Of a stretch of DNA of 64,000 bases, positions 1 to 8,698 are shown one piece after another. The translations under genes were made by a program, and so were the position numbers. Position 1 is the stretch's first letter, and each line of letters begins with the position of its first letter. This DNA comes from BD2-11 sp965221785 (GTDB lineage Bacteria > Gemmatimonadota > Gemmatimonadetes > Longimicrobiales > Gaopeijiaceae): NCBI GenBank assembly GCA_965221785.1, contig CBDCSR010000003.1, positions 434,001 to 498,000 of the forward strand. Direction: 5' to 3'. The notes beneath the pieces were generated by a model, which did not search any database, was not told the DNA's origin, and was given only the letters and a program-made list of their open reading frames with translations.

Positions 1-1529
1 CGCCCGAAGAACGAGACGCCCGCCGGCAGCCCCGACACGAACCCCATGGGCACGCTGATGTCAGGGTAGCCCGCGATGGCGGCCGGTCCGGCGCTGCTGC
101 CGCCGTCCAGGCGGTCCCCCTTTATGTGGTCGGTGGTCCAGGGGAGGTCGCGGGTGGGGGCGACGATGGCGTCCAGCTGGTGCTCGTCCATCAGGGCGTC
201 AATGCCGTCTTCGCGGTTGCCGCGCTGGATGGTGCGCACCGCGTTCAGGTAGACCTCGTCGGTGAGGGGGCCGCGGGCCTGTGACGCGATCATGCGCTGC
301 TGGCCGAAGTGGGGCATCTCCAGTTCGGCGTTCTGCTCGTTGAACTCGATGATCTCCGCCAGCGTGCGCACCGGCGCGTCCGGCCCGAGTGTCGCCAGGT
401 AGGCGTTGAGGTCGGCCTTGAACTCGTATTCGAGGACGATGAGGGGAAGCTCGTCCCTCCAGTTGGCCACGGGGAGGTTGGCGGGGTCCACGATCACGGC
501 GCCAGCGTCGCGCATTGCAAGGATGGCGTCCTCGAAGAGGGCCATGACACGCGGATCGAAGCCGGTGAAGGAGCGCGCCACCCCGATGCGTGCGCCCTCG
601 AGCCCGGCGGGATCGAGGAACTGCGTGTAGTCGCTGTGGAAGTTCCCGTCGCTGCGCGAGGTGGCTTCGTCGCGCGGATCCACGCCCACGGCTCCCCCCA
701 GCAGGATGGCCGCATCGCGCACGGTGCGGGTCATGGGCCCCGCGGTATCCTGGGAATGGGAGATGGGGATGATGCCGGAGCGGCTCCAGAGGCCCACGGT
801 GGGCTTGATGCCCACGATGCCGTTGCTGGAGGAGGGGCACATGATGGAGCCCCCGGTCTCGGTGCCGACGGTCAGGGCGCACAGGTTGGCCGAGGCCGCC
901 ACCCCGGATCCGGAGCTGGAGCCGCAGGGGTTGCGGTTGAGCGCGTAGGGGTTCACGCACTGGCCGCCGCGCGCGCTCCAGCCGCTGGTGGCGCGCTCGC
1001 CGCGGAAGTAGGCCCACTCGCTCATGTTGGCCTTGCCCAGCAGGATGGCGCCGGCGGCGCGCAGGCGCTCGGCCACGAAGGAATCGCGCGGCGGGATGGA
1101 CCCCTCCAGCGCGAGCGACCCGGCCGTGGTGGTCATGCGGTCGTGGGTGTCGAGGTTGTCCTTGAGCGCGACCGGGATGCCGTGCAGCGGCCCGCGCGGA
1201 CCACCGGCGCGGCGCTCTGCGTCGAGTTCGTCGGCGATCTCGAGCGCGTCCGGGTTGATCTCGATCATCGAGCGAAGCTCCGGGCCCTGACGGTCCATCG
1301 CCTCGATGCGATCGATGTAGGCCTGCGTGATGGACCGCGCGGTGTGCTCGCCCGATTCCATCATCCGCTGCAGATCGTCAACCGTGACTTCGTCGAATTC
1401 GAAGGGCGGGATCTCGTCCGGTGCCCGTGCGCCGCCGGGCGAGTCGGAAGCGGAGGGGGCGCACGCGGAGGTCATCGCCAGGCCGGCGCCGCTGGCCGCG
1501 GTCGTGCCTATGAAGGTTCTTCGGTCCAT
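1..1529 (-). CDS. Amidase-signature family hydrolase, Tat-type N-terminus (3' end cut by window)
   Basis: Amidase-signature enzyme that would hydrolyse an amide bond; substrate unknown. The reading frame opens at ATG 1529, behind an AGGAAGGAG-like ribosome site, and is still open at base 1, so the C-terminus lies outside. The first residues MDRRTFIG followed by a small-residue stretch ending in TSAC look like a Tat signal, perhaps with a lipobox, placing the protein outside the cytoplasm. The amidase Ser-cisSer-Lys triad is visible: Lys in GIPVALKDN, Ser in GSSSGSG, and the nucleophile Ser in TETGGSI. The gene lies 31 bp before the end of the upstream creatininase-family gene on the same strand and may be cotranscribed with it. 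Family assignment is secure; the physiological amide is not predictable. A second Tat- or Sec-exported amidase lies at 32433-34049. Confidence 0.93.
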   Translation of the reverse strand, partial: MDRRTFIGTTAASGAGLAMTSACAPSASDSPGGARAPDEIPPFEFDEVTVDDLQRMMESGEHTARSITQAYIDRIEAMDRQGPELRSMIEINPDALEIADELDAERRAGGPRGPLHGIPVALKDNLDTHDRMTTTAGSLALEGSIPPRDSFVAERLRAAGAILLGKANMSEWAYFRGERATSGWSARGGQCVNPYALNRNPCGSSSGSGVAASANLCALTVGTETGGSIMCPSSSNGIVGIKPTVGLWSRSGIIPISHSQDTAGPMTRTVRDAAILLGGAVGVDPRDEATSRSDGNFHSDYTQFLDPAGLEGARIGVARSFTGFDPRVMALFEDAILAMRDAGAVIVDPANLPVANWRDELPLIVLEYEFKADLNAYLATLGPDAPVRTLAEIIEFNEQNAELEMPHFGQQRMIASQARGPLTDEVYLNAVRTIQRGNREDGIDALMDEHQLDAIVAPTRDLPWTTDHIKGDRLDGGSSAGPAAIAGYPDISVPMGFVSGLPAGVSFFG

Positions 1530-1560
1530 TCTCGCTCTCCTTCCTCGTCCCGCGATTGCC

Positions 1561-3348
1561 CTACCTGCTCCCGATCCTCTCCTCGATGAGGCGTGCGGTC
1601 CGCTCGGTGCGAGCGTCGGCGATCTGGCTGGCGATCTCGAGCGATGCACCCAGGTCGGCGATGGAGACGCCGTTGATGACCGCCTGGCCCGTCCTCACCC
1701 GCTCCGCCCAGCGCACCGAGGCCGGGTCGTCGAGCATCATGTTGAACGTGATTCCGGGGCTGTCGTGCAGGCCGTCACGCGGCATGTCGTCGGTGACGAT
1801 GCCCAGGTCGCGCAACACGTTGGGGCTGCCGGGCGGAGTCCGGTAGTACTCGGGGATGAAGTGGACGGCGGCCTCATCGCCCCAGGCTTCGTTCAGCGCG
1901 TTGGCGACGTTGTCCATGCCGCGCTGGTTCCCGCCGCTGTCGCCGATCAGGACGATGTTCTCGAAGCCGTGCATCTTCAGGCTGTGCGCGACGTCGGTCA
2001 GCACCGCCTCGAAGGTTTCCTGGCGCAGGCTGATGGTGCCCGGGCTGGTCATGTGGCCGCTGGGCGGGTCGATGTTGCCTTCCGGAACGGTCTCGATCAC
2101 GGGAGCGCAGAGCGCATTCCCGAGCTTCTTCGCGATCGCCGGGCAGTTGGCGCGCAGCACGTAGTTGTGCTTGCCGGTGACCAGCCAGGGGCCGTTGGGC
2201 TCGACGCCACCGGTGGAGATGATGGCGGTGGTCTTTCCGTTGGCGAGGGCGTCGCGGACGTCCATCCACGTCATCTCCTCGATCCAGGGCGTGCTTACCT
2301 CCGGCAGCGGGTTGGGGGTGTCCGCGCAGTTGTAGGCGTTGGCGCTGCAGTTCCCTCCGCCCATGGAGCGGGGGTCGGGTTCCGGGCGCTGCGGCGGGCC
2401 GGCACCGGCGGCCCGCATGGCCGCAAAGCGGGCGCGCATCGCGGACCTGTCGGGGGCGGGCAGGGTGCCCCGGTTGGCGATCGCCTTGCTGATCGCCTCG
2501 GCGGTGTGCTCCGCGCGGAACTCCACGATCTCGCGGGCCCATTCGAGCGACTGGACCCGGTCCTCCAGGGAGACGCCGTTGATGGTCGCCTTGCCCGCCG
2601 CGACCCGCTCGTCGAAGCGCACCGAGAACGGGTCGTCGTACAACATGTTGAGGGTGATGATCGGGTCGTCGTGGAGGCTGTCGCTCTCGCCGTCCTCAAG
2701 TCCGCGGAAGGCCATGTAGCGGGTGACGGAGTTGTAGTCGTAGTACTCCTGCACGTGCGCCACGACGGCGGCACCCGCGAACTGCTCGTTCAGCCGCTCG
2801 GCGACGGCGCGCTGGCCGCCCTGATTCCCGCCACTGTCGCCGATGAAGATGATGTTGCGGAAGCCGTGCATCTTCAGGCTGTGGGCGACGTCGGTGAGCA
2901 GCGCCTCGAAGGTCTCCTGCTGCAGGCTCAGGGTGCCGGGGCTGGTCATGTGCCCGCTGGGCGGATCGATGTTGCCCTCGGGAACGAGCTTGATGACCGG
3001 AGCGCACAGGGCGTCACCCAGCTCGCGGGCGATGGCGTCGCAGTTGGCGCGCAGCACGAAGTTGTGCTTGCCGGTGGCCAGCCAGGGCCCGTTGGGCTCG
3101 ACCCCGCCGGTGGGGATGATGGCTGTGGTCCTGCCGTCGGCGAGGGCGTCGCGGACGTCCATCCACGTCATCTCCTCGATCCAGACCGTGTTCGCTTCGG
3201 GCAGCGGGTTGGGCGTGTCCCGGCAGTTGTAGACGTTGGCGGCGCAGTCGCCGCCCCCCATGCTGTTCGGGTCGCGCTCGGGTCGCTGCTGCGCCTGCGC
3301 CGCGGTCGAGGTGACGAGCAGGGCTCCGATGAACAGGGCGGTCTTCAT
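1561..3348 (-). CDS. Exported tandem creatininase-family protein (two near-identical domains)
   Basis: A 595-residue protein made of a Sec signal peptide (MKTALFIGALLVTSTAAQAQ) and two consecutive, nearly identical creatininase-family amidohydrolase domains, about residues 20-305 and 315-595. Each copy carries MGGGxC, WIEEMTWMDVRDALA, GGVEPNGPWL-TGKHN, EGNIDPPSGHMTSPGT and IGDSGGNQ. Classical creatininase has E-x-HGPHLPLGTD and NGHGGN. Here the corresponding segments read EPNGPWL-TGKH and GDSGGN, so two or more of the usual metal-ligand histidines and the aspartate are replaced. Known members of this variant subgroup are single-domain. ATG 3348 is chosen because GGAGGAGAGG lies just upstream and the signal peptide begins there; an upstream in-frame start would add an implausible leader. 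The activity could be an amidohydrolase on a cyclic amide or formamide, but this is not provable from sequence. Confidence 0.88.
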   Translation of the reverse strand: MKTALFIGALLVTSTAAQAQQRPERDPNSMGGGDCAANVYNCRDTPNPLPEANTVWIEEMTWMDVRDALADGRTTAIIPTGGVEPNGPWLATGKHNFVLRANCDAIARELGDALCAPVIKLVPEGNIDPPSGHMTSPGTLSLQQETFEALLTDVAHSLKMHGFRNIIFIGDSGGNQGGQRAVAERLNEQFAGAAVVAHVQEYYDYNSVTRYMAFRGLEDGESDSLHDDPIITLNMLYDDPFSVRFDERVAAGKATINGVSLEDRVQSLEWAREIVEFRAEHTAEAISKAIANRGTLPAPDRSAMRARFAAMRAAGAGPPQRPEPDPRSMGGGNCSANAYNCADTPNPLPEVSTPWIEEMTWMDVRDALANGKTTAIISTGGVEPNGPWLVTGKHNYVLRANCPAIAKKLGNALCAPVIETVPEGNIDPPSGHMTSPGTISLRQETFEAVLTDVAHSLKMHGFENIVLIGDSGGNQRGMDNVANALNEAWGDEAAVHFIPEYYRTPPGSPNVLRDLGIVTDDMPRDGLHDSPGITFNMMLDDPASVRWAERVRTGQAVINGVSIADLGASLEIASQIADARTERTARLIEERIGSR

Positions 3349-3493
3349 GTTCCTCTCCTCCTGGTTCCGATAGGTGCACGAGCCTGAACGGGCCAGGTGC
3401 ACGGGCAGAAGCACATCGTACTTCATGAGTGGGTTCGGTGCGAGTTCCCCGCGTAAGCAGGGACAGGGGGCCATCCCATAACGTTCGCGGGAG

Positions 3494-4666
3494 TCAACCG
3501 CTGTGAATCTCGGCTGCGGCGCGCAGCCCCGACTCGATGGCGCCGTTCATCCATCCGCGCGCTCCGGAGATGTGTTCGCCGGCGAAATGGATTGGTCCTT
3601 CAGGCATGGCGAGTTCACCGGCGAGTTCACGGTCCTGCGCGGGCGTGGGTTCGGCCCAGGCGGCCCGGCTCCAGGGGTCCTGCTGCCATGAGTGGGATGT
3701 CCCGCTCGCGACGTGGCTGGAGGCTCCCGGCAGGAAGCTTTCCCAATGGGAGAGCACGCGGGCGACCCGGGCAGTCTCGTCGAGGACATCCAGTTTTTCG
3801 GCGCGCGTGCCGCGCACGTACGTCAGCAGGATCCCCTCTGGCCCCGGAGCATCCCATGTGGGATGCCAGAGTTCTTCCGGCCAGTCTGTCGTTCCCCAGC
3901 CGTTCAGTCCCTCGGTCTCCCAGAACCGCGTCCGGAAACGGACGAAGACGCGGGTCGCGCTCTGATACCGGAAGCCGCCGCCCATCGCCTCGGCCCTGGC
4001 AGGCGAGAGCGCCGGCGAGAAGCGGATGCGCGACAGAAGCGGCACGGGCACGGTCACGAGCACCCTGTCCGATTCCCGGGTTCGTCCGTCCATGGAGGTG
4101 GTGCGAACCGGGGTGCCGGCGGCGATGTCGGTCACCGGAGATCCCAGGACCACCCGCTCGCCAAGCGCTGCCCGAAAGGCGGCGGGGAGACGGTCGCTTC
4201 CGCCGCGGATCTTCAAGTAGGCAGGGCGTTCAGAAAGAAAGGAGGATGCCGGCACGAACGCGATATCTCCGCGTCGGACTTGAAGATAGAGACCCTCGTC
4301 GGGATAGAGGAGGTCCAGTTCCAGCCCGAAGTGGCGGGCGTATCCGAGAGTCAGATCGTGATCAGGCGGAATGCGCGCGGCGCCAGCCTCGGCCGAGTGC
4401 CCGGGCGCGAAGGGGGAGCGCAGGGTGAGCACCCGCCCACCGACCCGGTTGCGCGCTTCCAGCACGGTCACGTCGTGCCCCCCGCGGACGAGCTCGTAGG
4501 CCGCCGCGAGGCCGGACATGCCGGCGCCGACCACGACGACGCGCAGCGACCGGGCCGTCGGAGTCAGTACTCCGGGAGAGTCCTCCGGGCCGACCACATC
4601 CCCGCAGGCAACCAGCCCGAGCCCCGCCAGCCCGCCTGCGCGACGAAGGAAGTCGCGTCGATTCAT
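3494..4666 (-). CDS. Flavin-containing amine oxidase family protein, Tat-exported
   Basis: FAD-dependent amine oxidase that would oxidatively deaminate an amine. The N-terminus MNRRDFLRRAGGLAGLGLVACGD is a Tat signal with a possible lipobox cysteine. It is followed by the dinucleotide-binding motif VVVGAGMSGLAAAYEL, the EARNRVGGR motif, and the C-terminal FAD contact IHFAGEHISGARGWMNGAIESG. At 390 residues it is a little shorter than typical flavin monoamine oxidases. ATG 4666 is preferred because it begins the twin-arginine motif; GTG 4696 and ATG 4675 are in frame but no start has a convincing ribosome site. It is divergent from the propeller-amidohydrolase at 4760, so the roughly 90-bp gap should hold promoters for both. 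Confidence 0.9.
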   Translation of the reverse strand: MNRRDFLRRAGGLAGLGLVACGDVVGPEDSPGVLTPTARSLRVVVVGAGMSGLAAAYELVRGGHDVTVLEARNRVGGRVLTLRSPFAPGHSAEAGAARIPPDHDLTLGYARHFGLELDLLYPDEGLYLQVRRGDIAFVPASSFLSERPAYLKIRGGSDRLPAAFRAALGERVVLGSPVTDIAAGTPVRTTSMDGRTRESDRVLVTVPVPLLSRIRFSPALSPARAEAMGGGFRYQSATRVFVRFRTRFWETEGLNGWGTTDWPEELWHPTWDAPGPEGILLTYVRGTRAEKLDVLDETARVARVLSHWESFLPGASSHVASGTSHSWQQDPWSRAAWAEPTPAQDRELAGELAMPEGPIHFAGEHISGARGWMNGAIESGLRAAAEIHSG

Positions 4667-4759
4667 GCGTTGCATCTGCGCTCTATGCGCGCTCACTTCA
4701 ATGAGTTCCGCACCGTCCCGGCTTCCGTCATTCCCGTGACCCCATCAGGAAGACATCAG

Positions 4760-7700
4760 ATGCACAGCTGCCGCCTCGTTCCCCTCGCCCAGGCAGTTAT
4801 CCTGGCACTCGCCCTCGCCGGCGTTCCATTCCTCGCTCCGGCAGGTGCGCTCGCTCAGGAGCCGCCCGCTTCGGAAGAGGACGACGACGCCCCCGAGAAC
4901 GAGAACCTGCCCCTCCCCGTCGACCGGACCGTCTCCATCGACATGACGGAGGGCAGCTGGATCTCGCTGGACGTGAGCCCTGACGGAGAGACCATCGTCT
5001 TCGACTTCCTGGGGGACCTGTTCACCATCCCGTTCGAGGGCGGCACCGCGACACAGCTGACTTCGGGGATGGCCTTCGACGCCCAGCCCCGCTTCTCGCC
5101 CGATGGCACGCGCATCGTCTACACCTCGGACTATGACGGAGGCCAGAACGTCTGGATCATGTCGCTGGACGCCTCGGACACGGTGCAGGTGTCCCGCGGC
5201 GCGTCGAATCGCACCGAGTCGCCCGAGTGGATGCCGGACGGGGACTACGTGGTCGCGGCGGTCGGCAACTTCCGGGGCGGCAACCTGCCCAAGCTCAAGA
5301 TGTTCCACGTGGACGGAGGCGGCGGCATCGAACTCGTCTCAGAGCCCGACAACATGAAGGTGACGGGCCCCGCGGTCTCGCCCGACGGGCGCCATGTCTG
5401 GTACGCGCGCCGCACCGGCGACTGGCAGTACAACGCCCAGTTCCCGCAGTACCAGCTCGAGGCCTACGACCGCGAGGACGGCGAGCGCTATCCGAAGTCG
5501 TCGCGCTACGGCTCGGCGGTGCGGCCCACGGTCTCGCCCGACGGGCGCTGGCTGGTGTTCGGGACCCGCCACGACGACCACACGGGGCTCCTCATCCGCG
5601 ACCTGGACACCAGCGAGGAGCGCTGGCTGGCGTACCCGGTGCAGCACGACGACCAGGAGTCGCGGGCGACGCTCGATGTGCTTCCGGGCATGTCCTTCAC
5701 GCCGGACTCGCAATACCTGGTGGTTTCCTACGGCGGCAGGATCTGGAAGCTGCCGGTCGAGGGAGGGGAGGCGGAGGAGATCCCGTTCCGGGTGCAGATG
5801 GAGTTGACGCTCGGGCCTCGGGTCGATTTCGACTATCCGATCGAGGACACGCCCACCTTCACGGTGCGCCAGATTCGGGATGCGGCGCCGTCACCCGACG
5901 GCGAAATGCTCGCCTTCACCGCGCTCGACCGGCTGTGGGTTTCGGAGGCCGACGGCTCCGACGCGAGACGGCTCACCGACGCCGACCGCTCCGAGCACTT
6001 TCCGGCCTGGTCCCCGGACGGGGAGTGGATCGCGTACGCGACATGGGACGGGGAAGTCGGACACATGTACAAGTCCCGCTCGGATGGAGGAGGGAACCCT
6101 GAGCGGCTTACCGCCGAGCCGGCGGCCTACTTTTCACCCGCGTGGGGCCCCGGAAACCGGCTGGTCGCGCTCCGGGGCTTCATCCGCGCGTACGAGAGCC
6201 AGGGCGAGGGCGGCACGCCCGGCAACGAGATCGTTCAGGTATCGACCGAACCCGACGACGATGAAGGCGGGCCCCTGACCGTGATCGCGCCCAGCGACGG
6301 ACGGCGGGACCTGCATTTCGTGGAGGGCGAGGACCGCATCTACATGTTCCGTCCCCCAGACCTGCTGGTGTCGATCCGCTGGGACGGCAGTGACGAGAAG
6401 GAGCACGTGCGGGTGCGGGGCGCCACCCTCACCGGCGCGACCCAGGGCCTCGCGCCGACGACCGTGCAGATGGCGCCGCGGGGGGACCAGGCGCTGGTGG
6501 AGCTTCAGCGCCAGATCTACAGCGTTACCGTTCCGCGGATCGGCATCGCGCCCACCATCAATGTCTCAAACCCGGACAACGCGGCCTTCCCGGCCCGTCA
6601 GCTGACCGACATCGGCGGCGAGTTTCCGGCGTGGAGCGGCGATGGCCGCTCGGTGCACTGGTCGCTGGGCAACGCTCACTTCGTCTACGACCTGGATGCC
6701 GCCGAAGCCTTCGAGGACAGCGTAGAGATTGCTGAGGCGGAAGAGGCTGCGGACGAAGACGGAGAAGAGGGCGATGACGAGTTCCGTGCCGCGGAGGTCC
6801 GGGTGCTCATCGAGGCGCCCCGGGACATCCCCGAAGGCCTGGCCGTGCTCCGTGGCGGGCGCGCGATCACGATGAACGGCGACGAAGTCATCGAAAACGC
6901 CGACATCGTGGTGCGTAACAACCGGATCGAAGCGGTGGGCCGGAGCGGGTCGGTGATGGTCCCGGATGGTGCAACCATGATCGACGTCAGGGGACGCACC
7001 ATCGTGCCCGGTTACGTGGACACCCATGCCCACCTGCGGGCGCGCGACCAGCTTCATCGCACCGACGTGTGGCCCTACCTGGCCAACCTGGCCTACGGCG
7101 TCACCACCACCCGCGACCCGCAGACCGGCAACACGGAAGTCCTTTCGTACGCCGACATGGTGCGCACCGGCTCGATACTCGGGCCGCGCGTCTACTCCAC
7201 GGGACCGGGTGTCTTCTGGCAGGACCAGATCGATACCGCCGAAGAGGCGCATGACGTCCTGAAGCGCTATTCCGACTACTTCGACACCAAGACCATCAAG
7301 ATGTACGTGGCCGCCGCCCGCAAAGGCCGCCAGCACATCATCATGGCGGCGCGCGAGCTGGGGCTCATGCCCACCACCGAGGGCTCGCTCAACATCCGCC
7401 AGAACCTGACCGAGACCCTCGACGGATATCCCGGCCTCGAGCACTCCATCCCCATCTTCCCGGTGTATGACGACTACGTCCGGCTCTTCGCCGAGACCGG
7501 CCGGGTCTACACGCCGACGCTGCTGGTGACCTACGGCGGTCCCTGGGCGGAGAACTACTTCTACAGCCGCGAGAACCCGCACGACGACCCCAAGCTTCGC
7601 CGCTTCACCCCCCACGACGAGATCGACAGCCGCACCCTGCGCCGCCCGCAGTGGTTCCACAGCGACCAGCACACCTTCTCGCGCCACGGCGAGTTCGTGA

Positions 7701-8089
7701 AGGACCTGGTCGACGGCGGGGGCAAAGCGGGAGTCGGCAGCCACGGCCAGCTCCAGGGGCTCGGGTACCACTGGGAGCTGTGGGCCATGGCGGCCGCGGA
7801 CATGGACGAGCACGACGCGTTGCGCATGGCCACCATCTTCGGGGCCGAGGCGATCGGCCTCGACCAGGACCTGGGTACCATCGAGGCGGGCAAGCTGGCC
7901 GACCTGGTCATCCTGGACGCCAATCCGCTGGACGACCTGCGCAACACCAACACCATCGACCGTGTGATGCTGAACGGTCGCCTGTACGACGGCGATACGC
8001 TCGACGAACTCTATCCGCGCGAGCGGCCGCTGGCGCCGCTCTGGTGGTGGGACGACGAGCCGAACGGGGTGCCGGGGGTGGGGCGCTAA
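4760..8089 (+). CDS. Exported amidohydrolase with N-terminal TolB-like beta-propeller
   Basis: A 1109-residue secreted enzyme. A Sec signal ends near ALAQEPP, followed by an acidic linker and about 650 residues of TolB/PD40 propeller blades (repeated SPDG motifs with W/R contexts). From about residue 700 there is an imidazolonepropionase-like amidohydrolase domain. The metal HxH is His756-x-His758 in GYVDTHAHLR. Later blocks TTTRDPQ, EHSI, VGSHGQL and the C-terminal GTIEAGKLADLVILDANPL are typical of the superfamily. The start ATG 4760 follows AGGAAG at a spacing of about 8 nt. This architecture is common in secreted hydrolase sets of Gemmatimonadota-like and Acidobacteria-like genomes; its substrate (cyclic imide, lactam or peptide) is unknown. 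It is convergent with the YdeI-like gene, overlapping by 4 bp. Confidence 0.93.
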   Translation: MHSCRLVPLAQAVILALALAGVPFLAPAGALAQEPPASEEDDDAPENENLPLPVDRTVSIDMTEGSWISLDVSPDGETIVFDFLGDLFTIPFEGGTATQLTSGMAFDAQPRFSPDGTRIVYTSDYDGGQNVWIMSLDASDTVQVSRGASNRTESPEWMPDGDYVVAAVGNFRGGNLPKLKMFHVDGGGGIELVSEPDNMKVTGPAVSPDGRHVWYARRTGDWQYNAQFPQYQLEAYDREDGERYPKSSRYGSAVRPTVSPDGRWLVFGTRHDDHTGLLIRDLDTSEERWLAYPVQHDDQESRATLDVLPGMSFTPDSQYLVVSYGGRIWKLPVEGGEAEEIPFRVQMELTLGPRVDFDYPIEDTPTFTVRQIRDAAPSPDGEMLAFTALDRLWVSEADGSDARRLTDADRSEHFPAWSPDGEWIAYATWDGEVGHMYKSRSDGGGNPERLTAEPAAYFSPAWGPGNRLVALRGFIRAYESQGEGGTPGNEIVQVSTEPDDDEGGPLTVIAPSDGRRDLHFVEGEDRIYMFRPPDLLVSIRWDGSDEKEHVRVRGATLTGATQGLAPTTVQMAPRGDQALVELQRQIYSVTVPRIGIAPTINVSNPDNAAFPARQLTDIGGEFPAWSGDGRSVHWSLGNAHFVYDLDAAEAFEDSVEIAEAEEAADEDGEEGDDEFRAAEVRVLIEAPRDIPEGLAVLRGGRAITMNGDEVIENADIVVRNNRIEAVGRSGSVMVPDGATMIDVRGRTIVPGYVDTHAHLRARDQLHRTDVWPYLANLAYGVTTTRDPQTGNTEVLSYADMVRTGSILGPRVYSTGPGVFWQDQIDTAEEAHDVLKRYSDYFDTKTIKMYVAAARKGRQHIIMAARELGLMPTTEGSLNIRQNLTETLDGYPGLEHSIPIFPVYDDYVRLFAETGRVYTPTLLVTYGGPWAENYFYSRENPHDDPKLRRFTPHDEIDSRTLRRPQWFHSDQHTFSRHGEFVKDLVDGGGKAGVGSHGQLQGLGYHWELWAMAAADMDEHDALRMATIFGAEAIGLDQDLGTIEAGKLADLVILDANPLDDLRNTNTIDRVMLNGRLYDGDTLDELYPRERPLAPLWWWDDEPNGVPGVGR

Positions 8090-8673
8090 CTCTTCTCCAT
8101 CCAGCGCATGGGCGGGATCACTTTGCCCCGGGCGCTGGACTCGATGAGGATGCCCAGGCGGCGCAGCCGCGTCTCCTCCTTCTTCGCGCTCACCACCCAG
8201 CGCGCCACCTGTTTGCGGTATGACGGCCGCGTGTTGCGGTAATAGTCCCACGCCGCCGGGTCGGCTCTGATCCGACTCTCGTACTGCGGAGGCAGCTCCG
8301 TTACATCCGGCTCGTACGCAGCGCGGTCCTTGCTCTTGTCGCGTCTCTCGTATGCGGCCAGCCCCGCGTCGGCCACGACTCCCTGCTCGAGCAGTTGCTT
8401 CATGCGCCCCAGATTGCGCGCGCTCCAATGGCTCCGGCGTCGGCGCGGGGTAAAGCGAATCTTGTAGGCCTTGTCGTCCACGGTGCGCTTGAGGCCATCG
8501 ATCCAGCCGAAGCAGAGGGCGGCGTCCACGGATTCGCCGAGGGTAACGGTGGGAAGCTTTGTGGCCTTCTTGTAGTAGCCCACCCACATCACGTCGACCT
8601 TGTCGTGGTTCGCCGCGAACCATGCGCGCAGGTCTTCAGGGGTGGGAAAGAAGTTGGGGGTGGCGTCTTCCAT
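8086..8673 (-). CDS. YdeI/OmpD-associated family protein
   Basis: 195 residues, cytoplasmic, no signal peptide. The N-terminal block DLRAWFAANHDKVDVMWVGYYKK and the following SVDAALCFGWIDGLKR, FTPRRRRSHWSARN and a C-terminal basic helix with KKEETRLRRL identify the YdeI/OmpD-associated family. Members have been linked to bacteriocin or peptide resistance in a few species, but the biochemical role is unknown. The 3' end overlaps the convergent propeller-amidohydrolase by four bases. The start ATG 8673 fits the family N-terminus; the ribosome site is weak. Confidence 0.88.
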   Translation of the reverse strand: MEDATPNFFPTPEDLRAWFAANHDKVDVMWVGYYKKATKLPTVTLGESVDAALCFGWIDGLKRTVDDKAYKIRFTPRRRRSHWSARNLGRMKQLLEQGVVADAGLAAYERRDKSKDRAAYEPDVTELPPQYESRIRADPAAWDYYRNTRPSYRKQVARWVVSAKKEETRLRRLGILIESSARGKVIPPMRWMEKS

Positions 8674-8698
8674 GGGGATCTTCGAGGGCGATTCGCTT

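Noticed and set aside
3692..4759. N-terminal extension of the propeller-amidohydrolase through the amine-oxidase region
   Set aside because: That part is antisense to the amine oxidase and would hide a clear signal peptide that begins at 4760.
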